From NCBI GenBank assembly GCA_023429825.1, contig JAEZDC010000066.1, positions 1-54,797 on the forward strand: a stretch of DNA of 54,797 nt, in the 5' to 3' direction. The stretch is from Bacteroidota bacterium. GTDB lineage: Bacteria; Bacteroidota; Bacteroidia; Chitinophagales; Chitinophagaceae. Below are positions 40,008-49,376 of this stretch, piece after piece; the first letter of the stretch is position 1, and each line of letters opens with the position of its first letter. A program made the translations under genes and the position numbers. Under the pieces are notes generated by a model. That model was not told where the DNA came from. It made no database searches and worked only from the letters and a program-made list of their open reading frames with translations.

Positions 40008-40781
40008 ATGGGTATTGTGTCAAAACTACTTCGTTATACTCCCTTTTATAGTTTATATAAATCTAAATTGAAATCCAAGGCTGAAAAGGAACACCGCGAA
40101 TCAGAAGAAAGACTGCTTCCTAAAAGGATTTCATTTTATAAAAGATTTATTAACGAGGGCGATCTCGTATTTGATGTAGGCGCCAATGTAGGTAACCGTA
40201 TTGAAGCTTTCCTGCAATTAAACGCGGAAGTCATTGCAGTGGAACCTCAGCCATCCTGTGTAATTATTTTACAGCAAAAATTTGGTAATAAGATCACCGT
40301 TGAGCCAGTTGGTTTAAGCGATATACCCGGTGAACTAACGATGCATCTTGCAACTGACTCAACCGTTTCTTCTTTCAATACCGAGTTCATTCAAAAAACA
40401 AAACAGCGATTCAAAAGCAGTGAATGGAATCGGGAGATCAAAGTACCTGTTACTACACTTGATAAACTCATTGCAAAACATAGACTTCCTGGCTTCTGCA
40501 AAATAGATGTAGAGGGATTTGAATTACAGGTACTCAAAGGCCTCTCATCCCCCATTCCCTACTTATCGTTTGAATACTGTGTGCCTGAAATGACGGATTC
40601 AATGATCGGTTGTGCCAAACAACTTCACCAACTTTCACCCTCTGGCTTATTCAATTATAGTATTGGAGAAACAATGGAATTAGCATCGCACGAGTGGATA
40701 AGCTTAGAAAAGTTTATACATTTAGCACGTTCAACCCAATTTACAAACACCTTATTTGGTGATATATACTTCAAAAGTTGA
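40008..40781 (+). CDS. FkbM-family methyltransferase
   Basis: 257 residues. The SAM-binding loop is VFDVGANVGNRIEAFL, the acidic residue ends strand 2 (VIAVEPQPSC), and the FkbM signature CKIDVEGFELQVLKGL follows. These enzymes O-methylate sugars or amino-sugar amides in surface glycans and natural products. The start MGIVSKLLRY at 40008 lies directly after the DUF268 stop; a longer frame would run 25 codons back into that gene. The end is close to the next methyltransferase gene, so the three are likely one transcript. Confidence 0.85.
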   Translation: MGIVSKLLRYTPFYSLYKSKLKSKAEKEHRESEERLLPKRISFYKRFINEGDLVFDVGANVGNRIEAFLQLNAEVIAVEPQPSCVIILQQKFGNKITVEPVGLSDIPGELTMHLATDSTVSSFNTEFIQKTKQRFKSSEWNREIKVPVTTLDKLIAKHRLPGFCKIDVEGFELQVLKGLSSPIPYLSFEYCVPEMTDSMIGCAKQLHQLSPSGLFNYSIGETMELASHEWISLEKFIHLARSTQFTNTLFGDIYFKS

Positions 40782-40783
40782 TT

Positions 40784-41476
40784 ATGTTCAAGGTAGGTAC
40801 AACAAATGAACAAGACCGCATTCACTGGATCGAAAAAACCCTGAAAGCAATTCCTAAAGGATCAAGAATTCTAGATGCAGGTGCAGGTGAATGCCGGTTT
40901 AAAGAATATTGCTCCCACTTACAATATGTTTCACAGGATTTTGGCCAATATACCGGAACAGGTAATGTTGGTTTACAAATGGGTAGTTGGGATAATAGTA
41001 AGCTGGATATTGTTTCAGACATTACAGCTATTCCTGTAGAAGATGCATCTTTTGACGCCGTAATGTGTATTGAAGTGCTGGAACACGTACCTGATCCTGT
41101 AGCTGCAATAAGAGAACTAAACCGGGTATTGAGACCCGGAGGCTTCTTAATTATAACGGCACCTTTTAATAGCGTTACACATTTTGCACCCTATCACTTC
41201 GCGAGTGGTTTAAGTAAATTCTTTTATGAGCATCACTTAAAAGAAATGGGATATGATATATTAGAACTCAAGCTGAATGGCAACTATTATGAGTTTGTAG
41301 CGCAGGAACTCCGTAGAATAAAACGGGTAACCAAAGATTATTCAAGTGGGTATAATCTTTTTGACAGGATATGGGTTCATTGCTGCTTACTTGTATTACA
41401 AAAATTGAGTAAACGAAATAAGAGGTCTGAAGAACTACTTTGTTATGGAGTATTTCTTTTCGCAAGGAAGAAATAA
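40784..41476 (+). CDS. Class I SAM methyltransferase (Methyltransf_11 type)
   Basis: 230 residues. Motif I is ILDAGAGECRFKEYC, motif II VSDITAIPVEDASFDAVMCIEVLEH, then LNRVLRPGGFLIITAPF. It therefore has a complete SAM-dependent methyltransferase domain, with a C-terminal basic segment (LQKLSKRNKR). The ATG at 40784, two bases past the FkbM stop, is preferred to TTG 40778. Target likely a glycan intermediate, given its neighbours, but not determinable. Confidence 0.85.
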   Translation: MFKVGTTNEQDRIHWIEKTLKAIPKGSRILDAGAGECRFKEYCSHLQYVSQDFGQYTGTGNVGLQMGSWDNSKLDIVSDITAIPVEDASFDAVMCIEVLEHVPDPVAAIRELNRVLRPGGFLIITAPFNSVTHFAPYHFASGLSKFFYEHHLKEMGYDILELKLNGNYYEFVAQELRRIKRVTKDYSSGYNLFDRIWVHCCLLVLQKLSKRNKRSEELLCYGVFLFARKK

Positions 41477-41609
41477 CACCCATTACTCATCTTAATGAAC
41501 AATCACCTAAGTGGTGTAATATCTCGCAGCACTATTCAAGGAAGCCTATGCGTGGTATATAACAAAAGCTTATACATAGTTAGATTTAGGGTACTTTCCT
41601 GCCAGCAAC

Positions 41610-41617
41610 TATATTTG
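41610..41617 (+). promoter_or_regulatory. Probable -7 box (TATATTTG) of the epimerase gene
   Basis: Exact TAnnTTTG match 19 bases before the ATG at 41637, in a 160-base gap within the glycan cluster. A TTTA lies about 21 bases upstream as a weak -33 element. It suggests the epimerase and fucosyltransferase form a separate transcript. Confidence 0.5.
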
Positions 41618-41636
41618 CCAACATTAAAAGAGCAAT

Positions 41637-42689
41637 ATGTCGGTGGTTATTGTTACTGGTTCTACAGGTTTAATAGGCAGTGAGTCTTCAAAGTTCTTTC
41701 TGGAAAAGGGATTCGATGTTGTTGGAATTGATAACGACATGCGGTCTTATTTCTTTGGGTCGGGAGCTTCCACGCAAAAGAACGTGAAGAAATTAGAAGC
41801 GTTTAAAAACTATACACACTACAACACCGATATCAGGAATTATGACGAGATCAAAACGATCTTTGAAAAATTTGGAGATAACATTTCGTTGATCATTCAT
41901 ACAGCTGCACAACCCTCTCATGATTGGGCAGCGAAAGAACCTTTCACCGATTTTTCGGTAAATGCAAATGGCACCCTCAATCTTTTAGAAGCCACCAGGC
42001 TGTATTGCAATGAAGCTGTTTTCATTTTCACCAGTACAAATAAAGTGTATGGCGATCTGCCAAACTATCTTCCTTTAATAGAAACTGAAACCAGGTGGGA
42101 AGTGGACCCCTCCCATCATTATGCGAAGGACGGTATCAATGAGTCAATGAGTATCGATCAATGCAAGCATAGTTTATTTGGCGCCAGTAAAGTAGCTGCC
42201 GATGTATTGGTGCAGGAATATGGAAGATATTTTGGAATGAAGACTGCTATTTTCAGGGGTGGTTGTTTAACAGGGCCTGCTCATTCGGGTGCTGAACTGC
42301 ATGGCTTTTTATCTTATCTCGTTTTATGTGCTGTGAACAATAAGCCGTATACCATCTTCGGTTATAAAGGCAAACAGGTAAGAGATAATATTCACAGTAA
42401 AGACCTGGTAAACGCATTCTGGCTTTTTTATAATCAGCCAAGGGTGGCAGAAGTTTATAATATTGGTGGAAGCAGGCACAGTAATATCTCTATCCTCGAA
42501 GCGATTGATATGATTGCAAGATTAGGCGGAGGCAAAGTAAATTATACGGTGAGTGATAATGCAAGGATAGGAGATCACATCTGGTATGTAAGTGATGTAA
42601 ATAAATTCATGCAACACTATCCCGGATGGAAATACGAGTACGACATGGAATCTACATTAAAGGAAATGATCGCTGTTGCTAAACTGTAA
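41637..42689 (+). CDS. NAD-dependent sugar epimerase/dehydratase (CDP-paratose epimerase-like)
   Basis: 350 residues of the extended SDR type. NAD-binding TGSTGLIG (7-14), then HTAAQPSHDWAAKEP and VNANGTLNLLEATR, STNKVYGDLPN and GGCLTGPAHSGAELHGF, resemble CDP-paratose/tyvelose 2-epimerases. The normal catalytic Tyr of YxxxK is Phe181 here (LFGASK, Lys185). Either a different residue acts or the group uses altered chemistry. Presumably provides a nucleotide sugar for the surface glycan. The fucosyltransferase follows after 2 bases. Confidence 0.8.
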   Translation: MSVVIVTGSTGLIGSESSKFFLEKGFDVVGIDNDMRSYFFGSGASTQKNVKKLEAFKNYTHYNTDIRNYDEIKTIFEKFGDNISLIIHTAAQPSHDWAAKEPFTDFSVNANGTLNLLEATRLYCNEAVFIFTSTNKVYGDLPNYLPLIETETRWEVDPSHHYAKDGINESMSIDQCKHSLFGASKVAADVLVQEYGRYFGMKTAIFRGGCLTGPAHSGAELHGFLSYLVLCAVNNKPYTIFGYKGKQVRDNIHSKDLVNAFWLFYNQPRVAEVYNIGGSRHSNISILEAIDMIARLGGGKVNYTVSDNARIGDHIWYVSDVNKFMQHYPGWKYEYDMESTLKEMIAVAKL

Positions 42690-42691
42690 AA

Positions 42692-43576
42692 ATGGTAATA
42701 GTAAAACTGCAAGGCGGGTTAGGGAACCAAATGTTTCAATATGCGGCTGGCAAAGCACTGGCAGTAAAGTACCAGACATCATTAAAATGCGATCTAAACT
42801 TCTTACTCGACCGAACATTACACAATGTTGTATTCAGAGATTATGATCTCGATATATTTCCGAATATTTCTTTTCCGCCTGCAAACGACGCTGAGATCAG
42901 GTCTTTAACCCAGAAAAGCAATATTGATCTCATCAATCGCATTATCAGGAGGACGATCGGCATACAGAGCTATTATAAAGAGCTGAGTTTCGCATATAAC
43001 AAAAACTTTGAAAAACTACCATCCAGTGTGTATTTGAATGGATACTGGCAAAGCGAAAAGTATTTTAAGTCCATTGAAGCCGATATAAGAAAAGATTTTT
43101 CTTTCGCTCCTTTTACTGTTAGGGACAATAATGACTTGAAACAACAGATACTGTCAACTGATTCCATTTGTTTGAACGTAAGAAGAGGTGATTTTGTCAA
43201 TCATTCCGGCTCCGCAAGTACGCACGGCTTTGTTGGTTTACAGTATTACACCGACGGAATGAATCTATTGAACAGTAAGATCAACAATCCCCATTATTTT
43301 ATTTTCTCGGATGATGTAGAATGGTGCCGCGATAATCTTAAGATAGAAAAAGCTGTTACGCTGGTAGATCATCACCATGCCGGAAAAAAGTTTGCAGACT
43401 ACTTACAACTAATGACAGCTTGTAAACACTTTCTTATCCCTAACAGCAGTTTTGCATGGTGGGCCGCATGGCTGAGTTTGAATGAAAGTAAAATTGTAGT
43501 GGCACCTAAAAAATGGTTTGCTGACCCCTCCTACGATACCAGCGACGTACTTCCTTCGTCATGGATTCGAATTTGA
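42692..43576 (+). CDS. GT11 alpha-1,2-fucosyltransferase-like glycosyltransferase
   Basis: 294 residues. The N terminus KLQGGLGNQMFQYAAGKAL is the GT11 opening that binds GDP-fucose; NVRRGDFVN is the conserved basic motif, and LIPNSSFAWWAAWL is the late family signature. Members transfer fucose in alpha-1,2 linkage to galactose or related acceptors of surface glycans. No GDP-fucose biosynthetic genes lie in the window. Likely co-transcribed with the epimerase. Confidence 0.9.
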   Translation: MVIVKLQGGLGNQMFQYAAGKALAVKYQTSLKCDLNFLLDRTLHNVVFRDYDLDIFPNISFPPANDAEIRSLTQKSNIDLINRIIRRTIGIQSYYKELSFAYNKNFEKLPSSVYLNGYWQSEKYFKSIEADIRKDFSFAPFTVRDNNDLKQQILSTDSICLNVRRGDFVNHSGSASTHGFVGLQYYTDGMNLLNSKINNPHYFIFSDDVEWCRDNLKIEKAVTLVDHHHAGKKFADYLQLMTACKHFLIPNSSFAWWAAWLSLNESKIVVAPKKWFADPSYDTSDVLPSSWIRI

Positions 43577-43927
43577 ACTCACCCTACAGTTCAGTCGCTA
43601 CGTCATTGGCTTATACCTGGTTTACTGAAATTCCTGGGATAACAGGGAGATATTCCGGCCTTGTATCGGCTACATTTAAAACAAGAGGCGACCCAAGGCC
43701 AAAGTTGAACCTTTCCCGGAGCCCTACCATTCGCATTATAACTGGCCTTTCTGTATAAACAATTATAACAATAGAAAATTGTATTATGGTTGATAAATAT
43801 AAACACGCATGATGGTAATCGTGAGTCATGTTTAACCAATGTAATTCTAAGCTGTAAAACCATTTACTTCCCACTAAAGGTTGTAGTTTAGTTGAGATAC
43901 TACATACTTATCATCAACCCCAAACCC
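43577..43927. other. Intergenic region in the glycan cluster
   Basis: About 350 bases. Short frames exist on both strands, but none has domain-like composition or a start signal. No clear terminator or repeat of other window sequences was found. Nothing further can be supported. Confidence 0.4.
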
Positions 43928-44950
43928 ATGCAACAGACCTTACAAAACTTTCAATTTGCTACCCAATTCTACGATCACCAGCATCTTGATCTGGTAATTA
44001 AATACTACGATCATCGTTACGAACAGGGCTATATGGAAGAATGGCCCGAAAATCAAAAACGCAAAATGCTGGATGTACTGCAATCCTTGAATTTGCCGAA
44101 TACAGGAACCCTTCTCGACTTTGGATGCGGTAATGGTGTATTCACAAACCTATTACAAACGTCATTACCGGGATGGAAGATATTTGGAGTAGATGTAAGC
44201 CCTTTAGCAATTTATAACGCTTCTAAGAAATATCCTGGGTGTACTTTTTTCACTGTAGATAAGATGAGTGAATACAGTCATTTCTTTGATTTTGTTTTCA
44301 GTCATCATGTTTTAGAACATGTTACCGATATTGAACAAACCATAAATGATATTGATTCTTATGTGAAGCCAGGAAGTTATCAATTGCACATACTTCCTTG
44401 CGGTAACCCGGAAAGTTTTGAATACAAACTCTGTTTATTACATAAGAACGGTATAGAAGATGAAAAAGGAAGTCGCTTCTTCTTTGAAGATGACGGTCAT
44501 TTAAGAAGACTAACTTCTTCTCAACTCACTAGTTATTTTGCACAAAAAGGATATGCACTTAAAAAGCAGTTTTATGCCAATCAATACTACGGAGCACTTA
44601 ACTGGATCTCTAAATCTTCACCCCGCTTTGTTAAGAAGATCACTGATCCTTGCTTTGCAATAGATGAAGCACATAAGCAAAAGATCTTGGCAGCCAGAAA
44701 GCAACTGCTCAAATCAACATACATACAATATCCGTATTCTAAATATTGGCAGATCAAAACCAAGTGGAATAAAAATTTAAGTGATAAGCTTAAACTGATG
44801 CTGTTGTTGATCCCCGCTTACCTAAGCAAACCAACTTATATGCATTATGAGAAGCTTGCTTTAAAAGAATGGAATGAACGAAAAGACGATCCACGTGGAA
44901 GTGAAATGTATTTATACTTTGAAAGACCACAAGCAAAGAAGCCGGAGTAA
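43928..44950 (+). CDS. Class I SAM methyltransferase with a C-terminal extension
   Basis: 340 residues. Motif I LLDFGCGNGVFTNLL, strand 2 FGVDVSPLAIYNAS, and FSHHVLEHVTDIEQTINDID identify a class I methyltransferase; a second domain of ~150 residues at the C terminus (HLRRLTSSQLTSYFAQKGY onward) is basic and could bind the acceptor. The ATG at 43928 is chosen over the TTG 12 codons upstream. Last gene of the glycan cluster; its stop codon lies inside a hairpin. Confidence 0.82.
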   Translation: MQQTLQNFQFATQFYDHQHLDLVIKYYDHRYEQGYMEEWPENQKRKMLDVLQSLNLPNTGTLLDFGCGNGVFTNLLQTSLPGWKIFGVDVSPLAIYNASKKYPGCTFFTVDKMSEYSHFFDFVFSHHVLEHVTDIEQTINDIDSYVKPGSYQLHILPCGNPESFEYKLCLLHKNGIEDEKGSRFFFEDDGHLRRLTSSQLTSYFAQKGYALKKQFYANQYYGALNWISKSSPRFVKKITDPCFAIDEAHKQKILAARKQLLKSTYIQYPYSKYWQIKTKWNKNLSDKLKLMLLLIPAYLSKPTYMHYEKLALKEWNERKDDPRGSEMYLYFERPQAKKPE

Positions 44951-44965
44951 ACCCGGCTTCATTTT
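44938..44965. terminator. Hairpin between convergent genes
   Basis: GAAGCCGG/CCGGCTTC with a short loop containing the methyltransferase stop, followed by ATTTTAA. It also covers the end of the opposite MFS gene. Confidence 0.65.
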
Positions 44966-46235
44966 AATGACTAACATTCTCCACAGCTTTTGGATCATGT
45001 TTATGTCGAAATAGTATCTTGAACAATATGGCAACAACTAAAGCATATGCAGCAAATGCTAACCATATGCTATGCCAGTCTCTATCACCATTCGGTAAAG
45101 TATAATAAGCATCGATCACTTTTCCACTGATCATACTTCCCAGGAAAGCCCCTGCTCCATTGGTCATCATCATAAACAATCCTTGTGCACTAGACCTGAT
45201 ACTGGAATCTGTAGTGGTTTCAACAAATAAAGAACCCGATATGTTAAAGAAATCGAATGCCATTCCATATACAATACATGAAAGAATGATCATCCACAAA
45301 CCTTCTGCGGGATCTCCATAAGCAAACAAACCAAATCTCAATACCCATGCGATCATAGAAAATAACATGACCTTTTTGATGCCAAATCGCTTTAAAAAAA
45401 ATGGGATTGTGAGGATGAAAAGCGTTTCCGATATCTGGGAAATGGACATGATAATAGTTGAATATTTCACTACAAAAGATTCTGCTCCATATTCAGGCAT
45501 CTTCTTAAAGTCATCCAGGAAAGTATCGCCATACATGTTGGTTAACTGCAACGCTCCTCCTAGTAACATAGAGAAAATGAAGAACAGGGCCATTTTATAT
45601 TTTCCAAATAAGGTGAACGCTTTTAAACCTAGTTGTTCAACCATACCCGCATTCTTCGAAATAGATTTTTGAGGCGGGCATTTAGGTAAGGTGAAAGCAA
45701 ATAAACCTAAGGCTATAGCAGCACTCGCTCCAATCAGAAATTGGTTGGCATTCTTATTACTTTCTGTAAGATTGGTTATCCACATCGCCGCAATAAATCC
45801 CACAGTTCCCCAAACCCGTATCGGTGGAAATACTTTAACTACATCAAAGCCTTCTCTTTTTAATATCGTATAAGCGATAGAATTTGATAAAGAGATAGTT
45901 GGCATATAGCAGATCATTGCCGCAAAAATTACATAGTACAATGTGTCGGCATCTGTCACCTGCGGAACGAAGAACAAAACAATTCCATAAAAAATGTGCA
46001 AAACCCCATATAGCTTCTCTGCATCTATCCATTTATCAGCGATGATCCCGGTAAGTGCCGGCATGAACAAAGATGAAAGCGCAAGCGTTGAAAAGATCGC
46101 CCCGAACTTTGCCCCGGCATTCTCTACCGAAGCCATCGGGCTGTTAAAGAAATATGTTGCGATAGTTATCAGCCATGCTCCCCATACAAAAAACTGCAGG
46201 AAGCTCATCACCGTTAGGCGAAACTTGATATTCAT
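44964..46235 (-). CDS. MFS permease, nucleoside:H+ symporter type
   Basis: 423 residues, about 12 membrane segments. The opening KFRLTVMSFLQFFVWGAWLITI, the loop LTGIIADKWIDAEKLYGVLH and the late SSAQGLFMMMTNGAGAFLGS are those of the NupG/XapB-like nucleoside permeases. Likely imports nucleosides using the proton gradient. No nucleoside-processing gene adjoins (the dNK at 8.6 kb is far away). Monocistronic. Confidence 0.85.
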   Translation of the reverse strand: MNIKFRLTVMSFLQFFVWGAWLITIATYFFNSPMASVENAGAKFGAIFSTLALSSLFMPALTGIIADKWIDAEKLYGVLHIFYGIVLFFVPQVTDADTLYYVIFAAMICYMPTISLSNSIAYTILKREGFDVVKVFPPIRVWGTVGFIAAMWITNLTESNKNANQFLIGASAAIALGLFAFTLPKCPPQKSISKNAGMVEQLGLKAFTLFGKYKMALFFIFSMLLGGALQLTNMYGDTFLDDFKKMPEYGAESFVVKYSTIIMSISQISETLFILTIPFFLKRFGIKKVMLFSMIAWVLRFGLFAYGDPAEGLWMIILSCIVYGMAFDFFNISGSLFVETTTDSSIRSSAQGLFMMMTNGAGAFLGSMISGKVIDAYYTLPNGDRDWHSIWLAFAAYALVVAILFKILFRHKHDPKAVENVSH

Positions 46236-46307
46236 ATAGCCGTTAGTTTAAGTGGTAAATTAAAAAGCTTTCCTGTAAGCGGCAGTAATCTTTATCAACA
46301 ATGTGCA

Positions 46308-46703
46308 TTATTCGCTTTCAAAAGTGATGTCATCGCTGTCCAACAATTCTCTTTCGATCTCTTCCATTTGCACAATATCCCATGCCTCACTTTCTGTAGG
46401 AGTGAAATTCAGAAAATCAAGCAGCTCTAATTCATCGAACTTTTGCTCAAGTTCTTTGCTCATCCCGCACACAACAAACGAAGCATTCCTTTCGTAAAAA
46501 TTTTGTTGCAAAGAAGTGATAGACGATGCAGCTTCGTCGTCTAGCGAATTCACTTCCTGCAAATTCAACACTACATTTTTTGTCTGTTGTTCAAGATATT
46601 GACTGCAGGAATAGGTAAGTTCTTCTGTCATATTAGCAGACAAATGTGTTTCATTCGGAGTAACTACAGTGAATTTCTCTTTGGTCTCATATTTGACTTC
46701 CAT
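46308..46703 (-). CDS. STAS-domain protein (anti-sigma-factor-antagonist type)
   Basis: 131 residues. EKFTVVTPNETHLSANMTEEL, VVLNLQEVNSLDDEAASSITSLQQ and ASFVVCGMSKELEQKF follow the STAS fold, but the usual phosphorylated Ser after the DSS-type turn is replaced by an Asp-Asp-Glu-Ala-Ala-Ser-Ser context, so phospho-control is uncertain. An acidic C-terminal tail (ELLDSDDITFESE) is extra. The Met giving MEVKYETKEKFTV is taken as the start, 18 codons inside the longest frame, leaving a 92-base gap shared with divergent clpC. Confidence 0.75.
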   Translation of the reverse strand: MEVKYETKEKFTVVTPNETHLSANMTEELTYSCSQYLEQQTKNVVLNLQEVNSLDDEAASSITSLQQNFYERNASFVVCGMSKELEQKFDELELLDFLNFTPTESEAWDIVQMEEIERELLDSDDITFESE

Positions 46704-46795
46704 TCTTATTCTTTGAACATTAACACTCTGTGCATATTGCACAAATCGATGGCTCAAAAATATTCGTTATTATTGTACAACTACTAAATATTAAT

Positions 46796-49336
46796 ATGGA
46801 TAATAATTTTTCCGCCCAGGTGAAAGAGATCATTTCGTTTAGCAGGGAGGAAGCGTTACGGCTGGGAAATGATTTTATAGGAACAGAACACCTTTTACTG
46901 GGCCTCATCAGGGAAGGCGAGAACACGGCCATCAAAGTGCTCAAACAACTCAACATAGATCTTTACGAATTGCGTAAAGAAGTAGAACTTGCCGTGAAGG
47001 ATAAAACTGGAAAGAATATTGCTAACATAAACAGTCTGCCGCTTACTAAGCAGGCCGAGAAAGTGATCAGGGTAACTGTACTTGAAGCAAAGGCGATGAA
47101 AAGTCCCCTTGTAGAAACAGAACATCTGATGCTTTCCATCCTTAAGAACAAGGAAAATATTGCAACTCAAATCTTAAATCAGTTTGACGTGGACTACGAT
47201 GTTTTCAGAAATGAACTTGGTATGGTAAAAAGCAATGACCCCAGAAGTGAATTTACCGATGACGATGACAATGATTTTGAAGATGAAAAGAAAAGTTATT
47301 CATCGCAATCAAAGGGTAAAGGCGCAGCGAAAAGTAAAACCCCTGTGCTCGACAATTTTGGCCGGGATATTACCAAGCTTGCAGAAATGGGGACTTTAGA
47401 CCCTATTGTTGGTAGAGAAGAAGAAATCGAAAGGGTTTCCCAGATTCTTTCCAGAAGAAAAAAGAATAACCCTATCCTCATAGGTGAGCCAGGTGTGGGT
47501 AAAACTGCTATTGTGGAAGGTTTGGCTTTGAGGATCGTTCAGCGAAAGGTATCAAGAGTACTTTTTGATAAAAGAGTGATCAGTCTTGACCTCGCTGCTT
47601 TGGTGGCAGGTACAAAATACCGTGGCCAGTTCGAGGAAAGAATGAAAGCCATTATGAACGAGCTCGAGAAGAACAGGGATGTGATTCTTTTTATTGATGA
47701 GATACATACAATAGTTGGTGCTGGTGGAGCTTCCGGCTCTCTCGATGCATCTAACATATTTAAACCCGCTTTGGCTAGAGGTGAGCTCCAGTGCATCGGT
47801 GCCTCTACTTTGGATGAGTACAGAATGCATATCGAAAAAGATGGCGCTTTAGACCGCCGTTTCCAGAAAGTGATCGTTGATCCGCCAAGTGTGGAAGAGA
47901 CCGTTCAGATACTCAGTAACATTCAAAGCAAGTATGAAGACTATCACAACGTGTCTTATTCAGAAGACGCGATAGAAGCTTGCGTAAAGCTGAGTGATCG
48001 TTATATGACTGATCGTTTGCTTCCTGATAAAGCGATCGATGTAATGGATGAAGTAGGTGCAAGAGTGCATTTGAAGAATATCAATGTGCCGCAAAACATT
48101 TTAGATCTTGAAAAGAAGATCGAAGATGTAAAGCAGGAGAAAAATAAAGTAGTAAAGAGCCAGCGTTTTGAAGAAGCTGCCTCTTTAAGAGATACAGAAA
48201 AGCGTTTAGGCGAAGAGCTCGAAAAAGCAAAAGCGCAGTGGGAAGAAGAAAGTAAACATAAGCGTTACCCGATAGATGAGGAAGCCATTGCTGAAGTGGT
48301 AAGTATGATGACCGGCATTCCTGTGAAGCGAATGGTGCAGGCGGAAAGTGATAAACTGCGCAAGATGAGCGAGGAGATGCGGGGAATGGTTGTAGGACAG
48401 GATGAAGCTATCCAGAAAGTGGTAAAGGCTATTCAGCGTAATCGTGTTGGCCTGAAAGATCCGAAGAAGCCAATAGGTACTTTTATCTTCCTCGGTCCAA
48501 CTGGTGTTGGTAAAACAGAGTTGGCAAGAGCATTAGCAAGATATATGTTCGATTCTGAAGAGGCACTCATCAGGATTGACATGAGTGAATACATGGAAAA
48601 ATTCACCGTATCGAGATTGATAGGTGCGCCTCCGGGTTACGTGGGCTATGAAGAAGGTGGTCAACTCACGGAGAAAGTTCGTCGTAAACCTTATAGCGTA
48701 ATATTATTGGACGAGATTGAAAAAGCGCATCCGGATATTTACAACATTTTGTTACAGGTATTGGATGATGGACAGTTGACCGATGGCTTAGGGAGAAAAG
48801 TGGATTTCAAGAATACACTCATCATCATGACATCTAATATTGGCGTTCGCCAGTTAAAAGATTTTGGTGAAGGTGTAGGTTTTGCAACTGCTAATCGCCT
48901 GGCCACACAAGATGAGCAGAACAAAGCAGTGATCGAAAAAGCTTTGAAACGTACATTCTCTCCGGAATTTTTGAATAGAATCGATGATGTGATCATCTTC
49001 AACTCACTCTCTAAAGAAAACATCTTTGTTATCATTGACATATTGATGAAGGGAGTATTCAAACGCCTGAGTGCGCTTGGATTCACTTTAGAAATAAATG
49101 ATGATGCAAAAGATTTCATCGCTGAGAAAGGCTACGATGTACAGTTTGGTGCTAGACCTTTGCATAGGGCAATACAGAAATACCTGGAAGATCCATTGGC
49201 TGAAGAGATCCTCAATCTGAACGTGAAGGAAGGTGATACACTTATCGCCGAACTTGATAAAGAAAATGAAAAGATCAGATTCAGATTAAAACCCGCAGGT
49301 GAAAAATCTAAAGAAGAAAAAAATGCCAACGCATAA
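46796..49336 (+). CDS. clpC: ATP-dependent Clp protease ATPase ClpC
   Basis: 846-residue AAA+ unfoldase that feeds ClpP. Starts MDNNFSAQVKEIISFSREEA, the standard ClpC N terminus; an upstream frame would add 22 unrelated residues. Two Clp_N repeats, Walker A1 GEPGVGKT (230-237) with VILFIDEIHTIVGAGG, a short UVR-type middle segment (QRFEEAASLRDTEKRL), and Walker A2 GPTGVGKT (567-574) with VILLDEIEKAHPD are all present. An acidic linker (FTDDDDNDFEDEKK) after the N domain is notable. Divergent from a STAS gene and ended by a good terminator. Confidence 0.95.
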   Translation: MDNNFSAQVKEIISFSREEALRLGNDFIGTEHLLLGLIREGENTAIKVLKQLNIDLYELRKEVELAVKDKTGKNIANINSLPLTKQAEKVIRVTVLEAKAMKSPLVETEHLMLSILKNKENIATQILNQFDVDYDVFRNELGMVKSNDPRSEFTDDDDNDFEDEKKSYSSQSKGKGAAKSKTPVLDNFGRDITKLAEMGTLDPIVGREEEIERVSQILSRRKKNNPILIGEPGVGKTAIVEGLALRIVQRKVSRVLFDKRVISLDLAALVAGTKYRGQFEERMKAIMNELEKNRDVILFIDEIHTIVGAGGASGSLDASNIFKPALARGELQCIGASTLDEYRMHIEKDGALDRRFQKVIVDPPSVEETVQILSNIQSKYEDYHNVSYSEDAIEACVKLSDRYMTDRLLPDKAIDVMDEVGARVHLKNINVPQNILDLEKKIEDVKQEKNKVVKSQRFEEAASLRDTEKRLGEELEKAKAQWEEESKHKRYPIDEEAIAEVVSMMTGIPVKRMVQAESDKLRKMSEEMRGMVVGQDEAIQKVVKAIQRNRVGLKDPKKPIGTFIFLGPTGVGKTELARALARYMFDSEEALIRIDMSEYMEKFTVSRLIGAPPGYVGYEEGGQLTEKVRRKPYSVILLDEIEKAHPDIYNILLQVLDDGQLTDGLGRKVDFKNTLIIMTSNIGVRQLKDFGEGVGFATANRLATQDEQNKAVIEKALKRTFSPEFLNRIDDVIIFNSLSKENIFVIIDILMKGVFKRLSALGFTLEINDDAKDFIAEKGYDVQFGARPLHRAIQKYLEDPLAEEILNLNVKEGDTLIAELDKENEKIRFRLKPAGEKSKEEKNANA

Positions 49337-49340
49337 GAGA

Positions 49341-49371
49341 ATCCCGGTAAATAGCCGGGATTTTTATTTTA
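49341..49371. terminator. Terminator between clpC and the cbb3 operon
   Basis: Stem ATCCCGG/CCGGGAT with a seven-base loop followed by TTTTATTTT, 4 bases after the clpC stop and just before the convergent SafE gene end. Confidence 0.85.
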
Positions 49372-49376
49372 TCTGG

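Noticed and set aside
43561..43874. Small frames on both strands after the fucosyltransferase gene
   Set aside because: No start signals, no domain-like composition, and the two strands compete over the same DNA.
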